Source: Dactylonectria macrodidyma
Lineage: Eukaryota; Ascomycota; Sordariomycetes; Hypocreales; Nectriaceae
Assembly (NCBI GenBank): GCA_020744425.1
Contig: JAGMUV010000009.1
Span: 1,426,001 to 1,490,000, forward strand
Reading direction: 5' to 3'
Length of the DNA: 64,000 nucleotides
Under the pieces are notes generated by a model. It ran no database searches and was not told where the DNA came from. It was given only the letters and a program-made list of their open reading frames with translations. Each line of letters opens with the position of its first letter. The first letter of the stretch is position 1. This document shows positions 1-10,808 of this stretch, piece by piece. Both the position numbers and the translations under genes were made by a program.

Positions 1-635
1 ATCCTATCTCTTCTCTGGACCTTCAGGGAGCACCGTCCCTGGTTTCCCGAAAGCACCGGCTGGCGAGCCCCTGAAAGGAGGAGAGAGGTCTGAATTTGTT
101 GCCGATCTCAATGCCATTCCCCAAGGACTCCTCGATGGCGAGTCGATTGCGCCTCGTCTAGAGAATGCCACGCTCAAGTAAGCCTCGCGCCCGCCACCCG
201 AATGATTGTATCGCTGGGGTTTTCAGATGCTAATAGCATTGCCTTTACAGGGCTGAGCTTGGCCATGCCACGTGGAAGTTCCTCCATACGATGATGTCAC
301 GTTTCCCCGACGAACCTTCGAAAGACGATCGCATGGCGCTCGAGACATTCATGCACCTCTTCGCCCGCCTCTACCCCTGTGGCCAGTGTGCGAAACACTT
401 CCGTGGGCTTTTGGTCGAGTACCCACCCCAGACCAGCAGTCGCAATGCAGCCGCGGGGTGGCTCTGCTACATGCACAACATTGTCAACGAGAAGGTGCAC
501 AAGCCTTTGTTCGATTGCAGCAAAATTGGCGACTTCTACGACTGCGGATGCGGTGATGATAAGAAGAAGGAGGGAGTCACAGCGGCGGAAGGGGGCCAGG
601 GCGAGGGACCCGACCAACAACTGCACAAGCACTGA
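1..635 (+). CDS. ERV2: Erv2-type FAD-dependent sulfhydryl oxidase, 5' partial
   Basis: Family role: ERV/ALR flavoproteins make disulfides de novo and pass electrons to oxygen; the Erv2 branch works in the ER lumen. The coding exons are <1..177 and 251..635, and the 73-nt intron is gtaagc...ttacag. Seen: the flavin-domain start AELGHATWKFLHTMM, the active-site CxxC in YPCGQC, the NAAAGWLCYMHN segment and the HKPLFDC cysteine. Near the C-terminus is FYDCGCGDD; a C-terminal CGC pair is the shuttle disulfide of yeast Erv2, which is why I prefer Erv2 over mitochondrial Erv1. The tail after the domain is Gly/Glu/Lys-rich. The start and the expected N-terminal membrane anchor lie outside the window. 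The family is certain; the Erv2 assignment is likely. Confidence 0.88.
178..250 (+). other. Intron in the Erv2-type gene
   Basis: Starts gtaagc and ends ctttacag. Removal joins AA|G (Lys) and continues into AELGHATWK, restoring the ERV fold frame. Confidence 0.85.
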
Positions 636-1128
636 GCGCATATGCATGAGTTCTCAGTTGTATTATCAACATCGGCGTTCCGGCAGGAAATGAGACTGGC
701 TTTGGCGGGACCAGGCCGCCTGATTGCAAGGAATGATTAGGGGCGATATGTTCTGTATCAGGTGCAATCTATTACCTCATGGATCACATCGCCATCTCTG
801 GAAACACCGTGAATCCAAGAGCGCATCACGACTACGCCAACTAGTTAGTGCCATAAAACCCGTAGACCTTATGCATTTGAGTTCAGCCTTGGAATATGCT
901 GCCTCTCGTAGAGTTGATCGAAATACACGTGACCGATCACATGACTACGATGTGGGCCGGGGCGCGGCTGCGTGTTCAGAGCTGCCTGAGCTCAGCATAG
1001 CTCCAGCCTTCCTCAAGCAGCGGCCAACGACGACGACAACGAAACACTGCACCAACAACCTCATAATTTTTGGAACGATAATACACCCAAACCTTCAAGC
1101 TTACAGAGATCCTTCTCGAAACGACATT
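636..1128. other. Intergenic: Erv2-type gene to proteasome beta-1
   Basis: No gene seen. It holds the 3' end of the oxidase gene and the promoter of the proteasome gene. CACGTGAC (926-933) and TCACATGAC (937-945) form a close pair of E-box-like sites about 190 bp upstream of the proteasome start. Their use is not known. Confidence 0.5.
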
Positions 1129-2094
1129 ATGGAATTCGGACACGCTGGAGTATTGAACGAGGGTAAGTTTGGAGCTCGTCATATCTGGCATCGTGGGGAG
1201 GGAGGCTCATAGAATACCGGCAGATGGAATCCATGTCGATATGGATCGATTGAAGAAGGGCGAGGTGAAGTAAGTCAAATATGCCCTACTTCTTTGGATG
1301 CATACTAACCGATGGCCAGCCTGGGAACCTCGATGTATGTCGCCCTCATTGCCCCGATGGAATGTAAACCTAACGAGGTCGCAGTATGGCAGTCACTTTC
1401 AAGGACGGAGTTATTCTGGGTAAGCATGTTGAAATACGGAATGGGGTACGATTACTGATGCTTCCCGCAGGAGCCGATTCACGAACGACTACCGGATCCT
1501 ACATCGCGAACCGAGTGACGGACAAGTTGACGAGAGTACACGATACGATTTGGTGCTGCCGATCCGGTTCGGCCGCTGATACGCAGGCAGTCGCCGATAT
1601 AGTGCAATATCAGCTAGGACTCTTCGCGATGCAGAATGGCAAACCCCCCATGACCCAAACTGCTGCCTCCATTTTCCAGGAGATTTGCTATGCCAACAAA
1701 GATCGCTTGTCGTAAGTAGCATACACATTGAACCCATTCATATGACGTATTTGGAAACTGACAGGGTATCAACAGGGCTGGACTCATTATTGCTGGATGG
1801 GATGAGCGATTCGGTGGACAGGTATACTCGATTCCCCTGGGCGGATCCCTCCACAAGCAGTCATATGCCATTGGCGGTTCAGGATCGACATACATCTACG
1901 GTTACTGTGATGCCAATTGGGAGGAGGGTATGGATGAGGATGAGGCAGTTGACTTTGTCAAGGGAGCGTTGAGAGAGGCCATCAAGTGGGATGGCAGCTC
2001 CGGCGGTGTCATCCGAATGGTGGTTCTGACCAAGGATGGCGCGGACCGTCACCTGTACCTGCCGGACACTGACTACGCGGTGCGGCACGAGTGA
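1129..2094 (+). CDS. PRE3: 20S proteasome subunit beta-1 (caspase-like), Pre3 orthologue
   Basis: Catalytic beta-1 subunit of the 20S core, which cleaves after acidic residues. Exons are 1129..1162, 1224..1269, 1320..1334, 1385..1419, 1471..1711 and 1776..2094, giving 229 aa. Seen: a 29-residue propeptide ending LG, then Thr30 of GTSIMAV, the nucleophile freed by autocleavage. The core follows with [54 protein letters not shown] and [14 protein letters not shown], all close to yeast Pre3. The ATG at 1129 gives a propeptide of typical length. The start of the gene is unusually fragmented: four exons of 15-46 nt precede the bulk of the protein, and the 15-nt exon encodes the catalytic Thr. All introns are about 50-65 nt with GT...AG ends. 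Confidence 0.95.
1320..1334 (+). other. 15-nt microexon encoding the catalytic Thr of beta-1
   Basis: Flanked by gccag upstream and gtatgt downstream. It supplies the residues around LGTS, including Thr30. Its length is a multiple of three, so skipping it would keep the frame but delete the nucleophile and the processing site. Confidence 0.85.
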
Positions 2095-4979
2095 ATGGCG
2101 CGAGGAATAAGAAACAATGGATTTCAATGAGACAAGAGACAACAAGAGGCTCGTGGTTCAAGGCTAGACAACAGTTGGCGCTGTACACTAGATAATCGGA
2201 TCAATGATAAAAGAGCATTTACCGAGACTTGCAAGGCACAATAGGAGATCCACCATGTAGCGGAACGGGATCGGAAGAGTGAACCGGAAGAGTGAATCGG
2301 AAGGGGGGCGCTGCGGGCCGCTGGGTGCTTCCATGCTTCCATGCTTCCATTCCTTCGTCCCGGTTTTTGTCTTAGGGACTAAATTAGGATAGATTTGCGC
2401 CGTGTGGCACCCTGTATGGTGTATGTACGAAGTGAAGCGAGGCGAGGTGAGGTGGACAGGGGGGGATAACAAGAAAAAACCCCTCCATAAAGGCGCATCC
2501 AAGGCTGAGAAATACGACGAAGCTCTCGAATAGCGGTGAAAGAGGAGACTTGTGGGCTTGAACTGCGCCTTGGCATGGAAGAGGGGAGTAGCTGCAGGAG
2601 GTGTGGGTTACGCGAGACTAATGAAGCCGAGAGGCAGCGAAGAGAGAGCGGCGAGAAAGCTAAGTGACGAGTGCTTTGATTTGGTAAGCTGGGAAAGAAG
2701 CAATATACGCAGTACTACGTAGGTATGTTGCCGTAGTGGGTGTGTTGGACCAGGGTTGCAAAGGATACAGACGGTTGTGGCATGTGGCTGGTAGGACGTC
2801 TTTGTGTGGATGAGTTTTGTTTGGGATAGAAATGGGTAATTCGGGTGGCATAACCTGCGATAGTAGAACCAAAAGAAACGAACGAATGGGGTTGTGGTTG
2901 GTCTGGTTGGGTCGGCGTTGTGTAACTCAGCAAGGCGGTGAGGCGCGTTGCACGCTGAGGTTTGCGTCATAGAAGGAGGCTTGGTAGTCTTTTAGTATCG
3001 TGGTGAGGGAGAAAAAGGGGACCGGATCCGGCACGTGTTGCATCTCGAAACGGGATGCGATGGGCGTGAAGGTATCGAGCGAGGAGATTGGGTCATGGTA
3101 GAGTTGTTGGGGATTTGCCTGCGTCATGTATGCTTCATTGGGCGAGACAAAGACAGGATGGGATTTGTGCTAAGGACAGGGTGAGGGATTCGGCTCTTGA
3201 AGGGGTCAACCATGGCAGGATACAGGAGGGACGAGGTTTCAGCGTCAGGCATTGCCAGAAGGTGATATATCATGATGAATGTGAATGGGCAAGATATCGC
3301 AACGGGTGGTGTCGAGTGTCGACATGGTCAGGGATGATGAGGAAGGGGTGGGAGTCTTACGCATGGAGGACAATTTCATCTTTTTCTTACTGGTTTCACG
3401 CCACAGTACATGATAGCATGGTCACAGGGGGAAGGAAAACACGATACGCCACAAACCAACTCACTCTTAGTCTTTATAAGTGATATTGGGATGTGAAAGG
3501 TATGTCAACTCTGGACTGCTCTACTACGTAGTAGTATGTTATTTGCCTTTTTAGTCTATTTTTAGTCTATAATTTAGTTACTTATTTAAAGAAGCGAATG
3601 GGTTGGGTTTGGTGGAAGAGGCAATTTGGTGTGATGATATTCTCTCGCCAGAGGCATGGCAAGGCATGGGTCGCGGGTCAGAGCTGTTGGTGATTGCGTT
3701 GATGGATGCACCAACAAGTGTGGTGATGGTGAAGGGATGGCAATGGCGATTGGGGGTTGTATCTGCTGAAACGACACCCCTGGTCATTGATCCTGTATGC
3801 AGGCAAGCAGGCCAACCCGAAGGGCATGGAACTACTTGATTTGTTCAGTGCTTTTCGAGGGCCTTATCACTTGGTCGATGACGATCCCTGTTATTTAGGA
3901 TGTGGCTGACGGGAGGTCTATGTGCGTACCGGTACAGTACATGCATAGAGCTCTGGCAAGTCTGGTTACTGAGAGGTAAAATCAGCTCCCGTCTTTGCGG
4001 TGACAGAGTCGTTCTAACACGCCCATGGATGGCCCTGGTCAGACACCAGCCAGCATGGCCCACGAACTATGCATGTCCCTGTTTCCCGCCTGCATCTCCG
4101 GGGCTATTCGCTTCTGAGCGTCGGCCGCGGCCACATCCCGTTCGTAGTTGGGTTTTGCGTCTTGTCCGTTTGTGAGTCCTGAATGCCATATGTACTGCTC
4201 ACAGCCAAAGTACGAATGCGTCTAGACAAGGCACAGAGATACAGTACTTGTATTCAGTACTCGATCTGTGCATGTACGGTACCTTGGCAGCCTTTCCCTC
4301 TCCGCATGTCGCCCCCCACCCCCCGTCCCGGGTCCCAGATCTCCAACAAAGGCGGCGACGGACTGGGAACTTGCCCACGTGCGACAAGGCTTGGTTGATG
4401 TGCGGTCTTGGCTTTTTTGTTTATGACGGGGGAGGGGAGAGGGGAGAGAGGGGAGAAAAGGAGTGCGAGACGCAAGCACAGCATGCGAAGTAATCAGTAA
4501 TACATCTACTCACAATGTACCTCCTGGAGGCCGTGTGTTATCCATCCCACAAGAAACTCTTGCAACCACCATAGTGTCGCGGCATGTGTTCTGGGGTTTG
4601 GGCTGTAATTAGCCTGTAGGGAGGATTCAAAGTCGGAAATAGAAGCCTTGTGAGTGATAATCGCACGGCGTGTTTTGCATCGAGGATTGCGTGTGAGTAG
4701 GTACATAGTATGATATGGGGCACATACCTAAACACCTAGGTAGGTAGGTAAGCAGGGGTGATGTGAATTCAAGGAAAGAAAGCAGTAATCACCAGGCACC
4801 AAGGGAAAGCAAGAGTAATTCCATACCTATCTACCTAGGTAGGTAGGTAGCAGTAGTGCTTTGGTATCCATCTTGGGTCCCATCACCTTGGACTTGAAAA
4901 CCCAAGCCTAGCGTTTGCATCTATTGCTGGCATGTCAGGGCCAAAAGCAACAGCTACCTACGTACCTTATGTTCTGCTT
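2095..4979. other. Gene-poor intergenic stretch
   Basis: No gene can be assigned with confidence. Minus-strand reading frames between about 2930 and 3420 look partly coding but cannot be joined into a recognised protein (see findings). A palindromic CTACTACGTAG-type motif lies near 3522-3534, and TAGG repeats lie at 4737-4750 and 4831-4850. The rest shows only short overlapping ORFs in all frames. Confidence 0.4.
4737..4850. repeat. Two clusters of TAGG/CCTA tetranucleotide repeats
   Basis: TAGG repeats three times from 4737. A second cluster at 4831-4850 has a palindromic core CTACCTAGGTAG extended by further TAGG units. Similar short units recur at 12144-12172, 12226-12239, 12445-12457 and near 23446. 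Confidence 0.8.
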
Positions 4980-5476
4980 GATTGCCTTGCACGCCTCTCC
5001 CCTTGTCAGTTCTCATCACAGCAGCTCACTTTGATCAAACCCGCCTTACCCCCCACCCCAAGCAAGCCATTTTCCATCATTTTTCTGTTTTGGCGGGACT
5101 AGGGACAGACAGACCCCCGTTTTTTTCAAGGCCGTTCCGTCCAGATCCAGATCGAAACCGGCCCAGCAGGCAGACGGACCAGGCCGGCGTCCCAGACCAA
5201 GCCGCTTTCGTCGACCGAGCATTGCGAAATGTCACTGAGAAATCCCCTTGTGTCAGTCGATTCGCACACTCGAGGCAGCATCGATTTCTGTGTGGCTGCT
5301 TGTTACTGGCTGGCTGAACTGTCATCATCACCAGTTAGATACATGCCTACCCAGTAGGGGCACTATCGAAGACATTCACTGCACCGTAGGTACCTTACAT
5401 GAGATATCACTGACTCGGCAGATTGCGTTTATTATTATTCTTACTGACTACTGACATTGCCACCACTGCCTCTGCC

Positions 5477-5502
5477 CACTGTCCACTGTCCACTGTCCAC
5501 TG
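5477..5502. repeat. CACTGTC short tandem repeat
   Basis: Three to four direct copies of a 7-bp unit. Confidence 0.75.
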
Positions 5503-6356
5503 CCGGCATCACCGGCACCTTGCCCTCTCCCGCTTGGACCGTTGGGCCTCTGACCAGCACTGCAGCCCAACATCCTTCATCTCCATCTCGCATCTCCTCC
5601 TTCGCCCCTTCTCCGAGCCAGTCTCAGCCCCGCCCCTCTCTTGCAACTCAGAAAGCAGCACAACAGCAGTAGAAGCTGCCGTAGCTTGGCTCGTTCCGTG
5701 CCGTTTTGTCTTCGCTTGAGGCTTTCTTAGGTGGGCCACTCCATTGCTCCAAGCTCAAACGGTACCTCTTGATCTCCGCCTGCTGCTGCTACTGGGCTGC
5801 TTATCGCCGTCACCGGCCTGACTGGTTTGCAAACGCTTCCCAAAACTCGTTAAATTGAAGTGTCCTTGACGCGCTTTGTGGGACAAGGCGGTTGGAGTGA
5901 GCGCGGCATCCACTTTTGGTTATGTGCGAGCTGCGTACAGATCCTTATCTAAGCCTTGTCTTGGTTTATATCAGACCTTCCCCCTGGAGCCGCATTGCAT
6001 TTGCATTCCATAGTGCTTCGTATTGGTTTTGTTTGACTTTGCTTGACCCTTGGGCATTCAAAAGCGTATCTACAAACGCATCAGTATCTAGGTGAGTGGG
6101 TAAATCTTCTGGATTTTTTTTTCTGTGTTGATCGTGTTTGTTCATTTCATACGGCTTTTTGATGTCGATCCCTTGCCCTCCTCATTCCTCGTCATTTCGT
6201 CGCTACATTTATCGGGGAGTGAGAAACCTCGGGACTGAGAGACATGGGTCGGAATAATTCGTGAAGATTATTGCACGGAGCCAGAACGAGCGGTCGAGAA
6301 AAAGAGAAGGAAGTCAAGAGGTTGTAAAGACAAGAGGCCGAAGAGAGAGGAATTGT

Positions 6357-6388
6357 GAGAGAGTGAGAGAGTGAGGGAGTGAGGGATT
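6357..6388. repeat. 8-bp GAGAGAGT-type tandem repeat
   Basis: Four consecutive 8-bp units, two GAGAGAGT then two diverged (GAGGGAGT, GAGGGATT). Confidence 0.75.
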
Positions 6389-8110
6389 GCATGACGTCGC
6401 TGCCCTGCATTGTGGTGGTGGTGTACTCTCAACGCCACGAGGACGTCCTCTCAGGGCTTGCATGCGCTACGCCTACACACCTACGTGATGCTGCATGCCA
6501 CATGCTGCATGTCGCATTCACCGCCAATGCTTGCGACCATCGCGCTATACTTCTCAGCAAGTCCCGCCTATCTGTGCCTGGAACTGCCTGCCGCGCCCTT
6601 TGGCCCCGAGACACCGACCGCCACCAGCCCGCCACCCGCTCATAGAGCACACGTATGCCGCCGGATGACGGATGAAGATCTTCCAAGGGGACGACGTCAC
6701 TATGCCAAAAACGCTATCTTCGAGACGCGGCCTCCATCCTCCTTCAGCAGGCCAGTCAGGGAACCCAGAAAAAGAAAGCAGCGACGAACCAGAAAGAAAA
6801 AAGAACGAAAAAAAACAAACCAAAAAACATCTCATACCCTGAGGAGCGTGTCATGTTGCGGCACTCACGAACCAATCAGAGGATGCGCAACTAACACAAG
6901 AGTTGAGAGTCGAGTTCGACTCGAGTCGTCCGCCTGTCTCATGTCCGGCTCCGTTGTCGCGCATCCCGAGTTTTTGTCGGGGGCGCCTGAGTCGGCGCCA
7001 GCCCATAGTTCTCGGGGGACCCCCCCTAGTTCTACCAGTACCGGCTTCGCTATGTACCCACGAGGGGCACCTCTCTGGTCTAGGTACTCCGTATTGGAGG
7101 CTGTGGAGGCTGCACGCGCTGATGAAGACGGCGGTGGGCACCCTTTCCGGGTTCGCTCTACTCTGTTTTCTCTCGTTCTTTTGTTCTCTCACTCTCACTC
7201 TTTCACTCAGAGGCTACACTCTGTACTCAGAGAGAGGCCACTACACTGCACTGCAAGTCATCACAAGAGCGACCTTCTACTACCTCCACTACGTACGTAG
7301 CGTTGTAGAGTGCTAGCCACTTCTATAGTGCTAGGCCGCTCAACCCACTCCCCTCTGGGTACTTCACCCACCAACTTTGGTCGACGCCCACCTACCTCAC
7401 TGAATGTCGCCCGCTGGACCACTCATCACCCACCATTTACCACTGCCGCTGCACCAGGCTGACCTTGGCTCTCTCTCACACTTACATTTCTCTCTCCCCT
7501 CTATCGTCTACAACTCCGCCACTTGCCTCTAACCTCTTGACCTCTCTGACCTCTGACCTGCCCTCGGTCGCTCGGTCTATCGGTCTTCTCTTTCTCTCAG
7601 CCTCTCTTATCCCTCTCTTACCCTCCGAGGCTCGCCTTATTCGAGAATAATCCTCTCCCAGTCTCCACCGGGCCGTTCCTCCTTCCTCCACCTCTTCTTC
7701 CCCTCCCCCTCCCCTCTCCGCCGAGATCCCATCTCGATTCCTTGACTTCTCAACCGCTCCGCCACTCAACCCCTTCGACCCCGCCATTTATCTCGGTCTC
7801 TCATTTCTCCTATTATCTGACTTTGGCCCTTGTCATCGTCATCGTCATCGCCTCCTGCCTAGATCCGTCTTCGCGTGTTTCCCGCCTGTTCCTCCCCGAC
7901 CGATCGCCACCGCGACAAATAATATTCCCACATCCCGAGCTAATCTCTCCTGTTTCGCCGCTTGCAGCCGAGTAACCGTTCGCGATAACTCACTTTATAC
8001 CCCCGCGCGGCGAATATCAGCGACAAGACAAGATACCCTTCGGTCGTCTTTAATTCCCGTCCGTTACATCATCAGCCTTCGCTTTTTAGCCCCCGTCGCG
8101 CCCACCTGCA

Positions 8111-8128
8111 ATGATATGGCCGCTGTGA
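8111..8128 (+). promoter_or_regulatory. Overlapping uORF (Met-Ile-Trp-Pro-Leu-stop) on the cyclin gene
   Basis: An ATG 5 nt upstream of the cyclin ATG, in another frame, opens a 5-codon ORF that ends 10 nt inside the cyclin coding region. Both ATGs have G at -3, and only the cyclin ATG has G at +4. If the transcript includes it, ribosomes must leak past the first ATG or reinitiate. A further in-frame ATG at 8167 (Met18) lies downstream of the uORF stop and could serve as the reinitiation start. Confidence 0.55.
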
Positions 8129-9733
8129 TTGGCGACTTCGTCTCAGATTCCTCCCACTTTCAAAACATGATCGCCAACCCCTCCATCCAACACCAACACT
8201 CGCACGATTCGTCTTCGTCTTATCGCTCCGCCAGCAGGTCCCGACACTCGGCCACACCGCGAGTCCAGCGCCCAGACTCTGTCGTCGAATATTCCAACCA
8301 CGCCAACCAGCCCGCCGCGCCGTCACCGTCGTCTGCCACTACAACCGTCCCAGTGTCAACGCCAGCATCAGCTTCTGCTCCAGCGACGGCGCCTGGGGGC
8401 CAGAGACCCGCCCACGTGTCCGTGACCGGCGGGGCCTCGCGATTCCCTTCCCCGCCGCCGTCCTCGTCGCCTTCCGCAGCCACCGGCCCTGTCGCCGTCG
8501 ACGATGGGATCAGCCCGTCTATGGCATCCGATGCGAGGGACTCTGTCCCCATAGGCCACACCCCGCCTTCCGGCCGGACCCCCACCAACGCCGCTCAACA
8601 ACCCTCTCCATCTTCCGACGACTTCCAAATACCAAATCCTTCCCTCGCCTTCTCCGGCGCCGGCGCTTCGCAACCGACTCCCCAGCCGGAGCAGACCGTC
8701 ATCCATATCCGCGACCTCGCCCATATTCAGAACCTGGCAAGCGCCGACCTGCTGTCCGGAAATGGCTCTGGATCCGGCATCCTCAACGATCCACCTCTCC
8801 AACAGATGAAGTACGAGATCAGCGGAATGCCCATCGGTGACATTATCGAGATGGTCGCCGCCCTGTTGACCAAGATCACAACCACCAACGACCTGCAGCA
8901 TGATGCCATGCAGCGCAACGTTGCCCACCAACAGCAGGCCAACCAGTCGAGCGACACCAGCGGAAGCCCTATATCCCCACTGAACCACTCGGTACTTGCC
9001 TTCCACGGCAAGAATGTCCCCGCCATCACCATCCTTAGCTACCTCTCCCGAATACACAAGTACTGTCCGACCACGTACGAGGTATTTCTCAGTTTGCTCG
9101 TATACTTTGATCGTATGACGGAACGAGTCAACGACATGGTAATGAAGAGCGAAGAGGTGCGCCGGCAGACCCAGACCCAGGGAGCAACATCTACCGCTTC
9201 ACACGACACATATATGCACGGTGGTGGACCAGAGGACTCGGACGAGAGTGATTCGGATTTAGCGGACGATGACGAGGAGATGGAGGATCACTCGAGCCGC
9301 CCGAGCCGCCAAAGCAGCAATCGGGGGACTTCGACCCCGGGTGACCAATCCACTCTCGCTGCTGCCACATATTTCGTCGTTGACAGCTTCAACATTCACC
9401 GACTCATTATTTCTGGTGTGACATGCGCCAGCAAGTTTTTCTCCGACGTCTTTTACACCAACTCGAGATATGCCAAGGTATGACGTCCGGATTCCCTTTT
9501 CAACCAAGAGTCGTACCTTGAGCTTGTGTTTCTAGAAGTACTAACGCATCTCCTTCCAGGTGGGCGGACTGCCACTGGTTGAGCTCAACCACCTAGAACT
9601 TCAGTTCCTTCTTCTTAACGACTTCCGACTTGCCGTTCCAGTGGAAGACCTGGAAGCATATGCAACCATGCTAGTCGAGTTCTACGCTCGAGAAGTAGTG
9701 GCTAAGCAACCCGGAGCTGCATCCGCCGAGTAG
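8116..9733 (+). CDS. Pho80/Pcl6-7-type cyclin (Pho85 CDK partner)
   Basis: Cyclins of this family bind Pho85-type CDKs and control phosphate, glycogen and nutrient responses; Neurospora PREG is a member. Exons are 8116..9477 and 9560..9733, giving 511 aa; the intron is gtatga...ttccag. Seen: residues 1 to about 220 are a Ser/Pro/Ala/Thr-rich disordered tail. The cyclin fold begins about residue 280, with YLSRIHKYCPTT and SLLVYFDRMTE near 305-333. It resumes at about 415 with FNIHRLIISGVTCASKFFSD, the hallmark YAKVGGLPLVELNHLE across the splice site, and FLLLNDFRLAVP. Between the halves lies a roughly 70-residue acidic Ser/Asp/Glu-rich insert. The C-terminus is short compared with Pho80. Exact orthology among Pho80, Pcl6/7 and PREG is unsettled. 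Confidence 0.85.
9478..9559 (+). other. Intron in the cyclin gene
   Basis: gtatga...ccttccag with the branch-like ctaac at 9541-9545. It splits YAK|VGGLP within the conserved cyclin motif. Confidence 0.9.
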
Positions 9734-10808
9734 CTTCACACAGGCAAGGCACGGCCATGAGCCTGTCGTAGGGCTTTGCGGTTCAGATAAAGCGTCTGCT
9801 AGGCAGCGGATCATGGTAAACCGCCTCCGCCCTGCCGTGCTAACAGCGCCTGGCTGATTGGCCACATACCCCGACTGGGTTTAATCCGATCGCGGTGAAA
9901 CATTCCCGGTTGGCATCCCAAAGTCTCTTGAGGGGCAGCGGCGACTTGTCAGGCATTCTTATCCATTTGGTGGCTGGGCAATCCGAAACGGGCGAACAAT
10001 CACAATGTCCATTTGCAGAGACAAGATAAGAGACTAGAAGGCATGTTTATTTGGTGGACTAAGACAGCTGAGCAGGCTCAACCGGATGAGTTGGACGGAC
10101 TGCCGTTCAAGAGGGGATGTAGGCGACACATGCAGGACTGGGCTTGCTCCATAATGAGTGACTTGATGGCAACGTGGTGAGCAGCAGGCTGCCGGGACGA
10201 TTCAAACGCTTCGTCCTTGGAACTTCTTATTCTTCTTAGACTGGGATGCTTGGGCAATTGGTGGCGGAGGGTTTCAGGTTGCCTCTGGGGAAAGATTTCA
10301 CGACGTGCACTGGCGTTGGCGGCGTTCCGGTAAAGAGGTTCTATTTTTTATTCTTCACTTTTACATATACCTGATAAGATGGTCAAGATAGATAAAGATT
10401 GCACCTCTCGGAAAATGTCTGCGGTCTTGTGTCTGTGAGAATTTAGTTCTTTGAGAGTTGGAGTATTATGTATATCTGGTCATTTCAGGTTAAGTGTATC
10501 GAGCTTCACCATGTTCTCGATTCGGTCTGACAATGCATGCAGATGGATAGACACGGGGGGAAGCCGGCCCGACTAGGGTCATCATTTGCAGTTCATTTGT
10601 TCTACCCATCGAGCAATTTACGTTATTGCCATGTCCTGTGTCCTTCAGTTCCTCGCTACCTCGTACGGTTTCGTTATACTAAACGCCTCCCAGTTTCCTA
10701 CCTGGGTGCCTCAAATTAAAAAATGGGAACAATTTTCCAAGGAGAGAACAATTTTCCTGGAAGAGATTTTCGCACGAATCGACAAGTTGAATACCAGACC
10801 AACCATCA
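9734..10808. other. Convergent intergenic: cyclin to ADC-like gene
   Basis: The 3' ends of a plus and a minus gene face each other here. Only short ORFs; nothing else recognised. Confidence 0.5.

Larger units (their letters stand above)
4980..8110. other. Promoter and probable long leader of the cyclin gene
   Basis: No independent gene seen. From about 7440 to 8060 the plus strand is strongly pyrimidine-rich, which is common just upstream of fungal transcription or translation starts. A splice-donor-like ctaggtgagt at about 6088-6097 could belong to a 5'UTR intron. Simple repeats are a 7-mer CACTGTC (about 5477-5502), an 8-mer GAGAGAGT/GAGGGAGT (6357-6388) and GTCATC units near 7831-7848. 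Confidence 0.4.

Noticed and set aside
6410..7300. Plus ORF of 296 codons in the cyclin upstream region
   Set aside because: Composition is erratic (Trp/Cys-rich start, Lys/Arg run, His/Ser-rich end), there is no domain, and it lies in a probable leader or promoter. Looks like a chance open frame.
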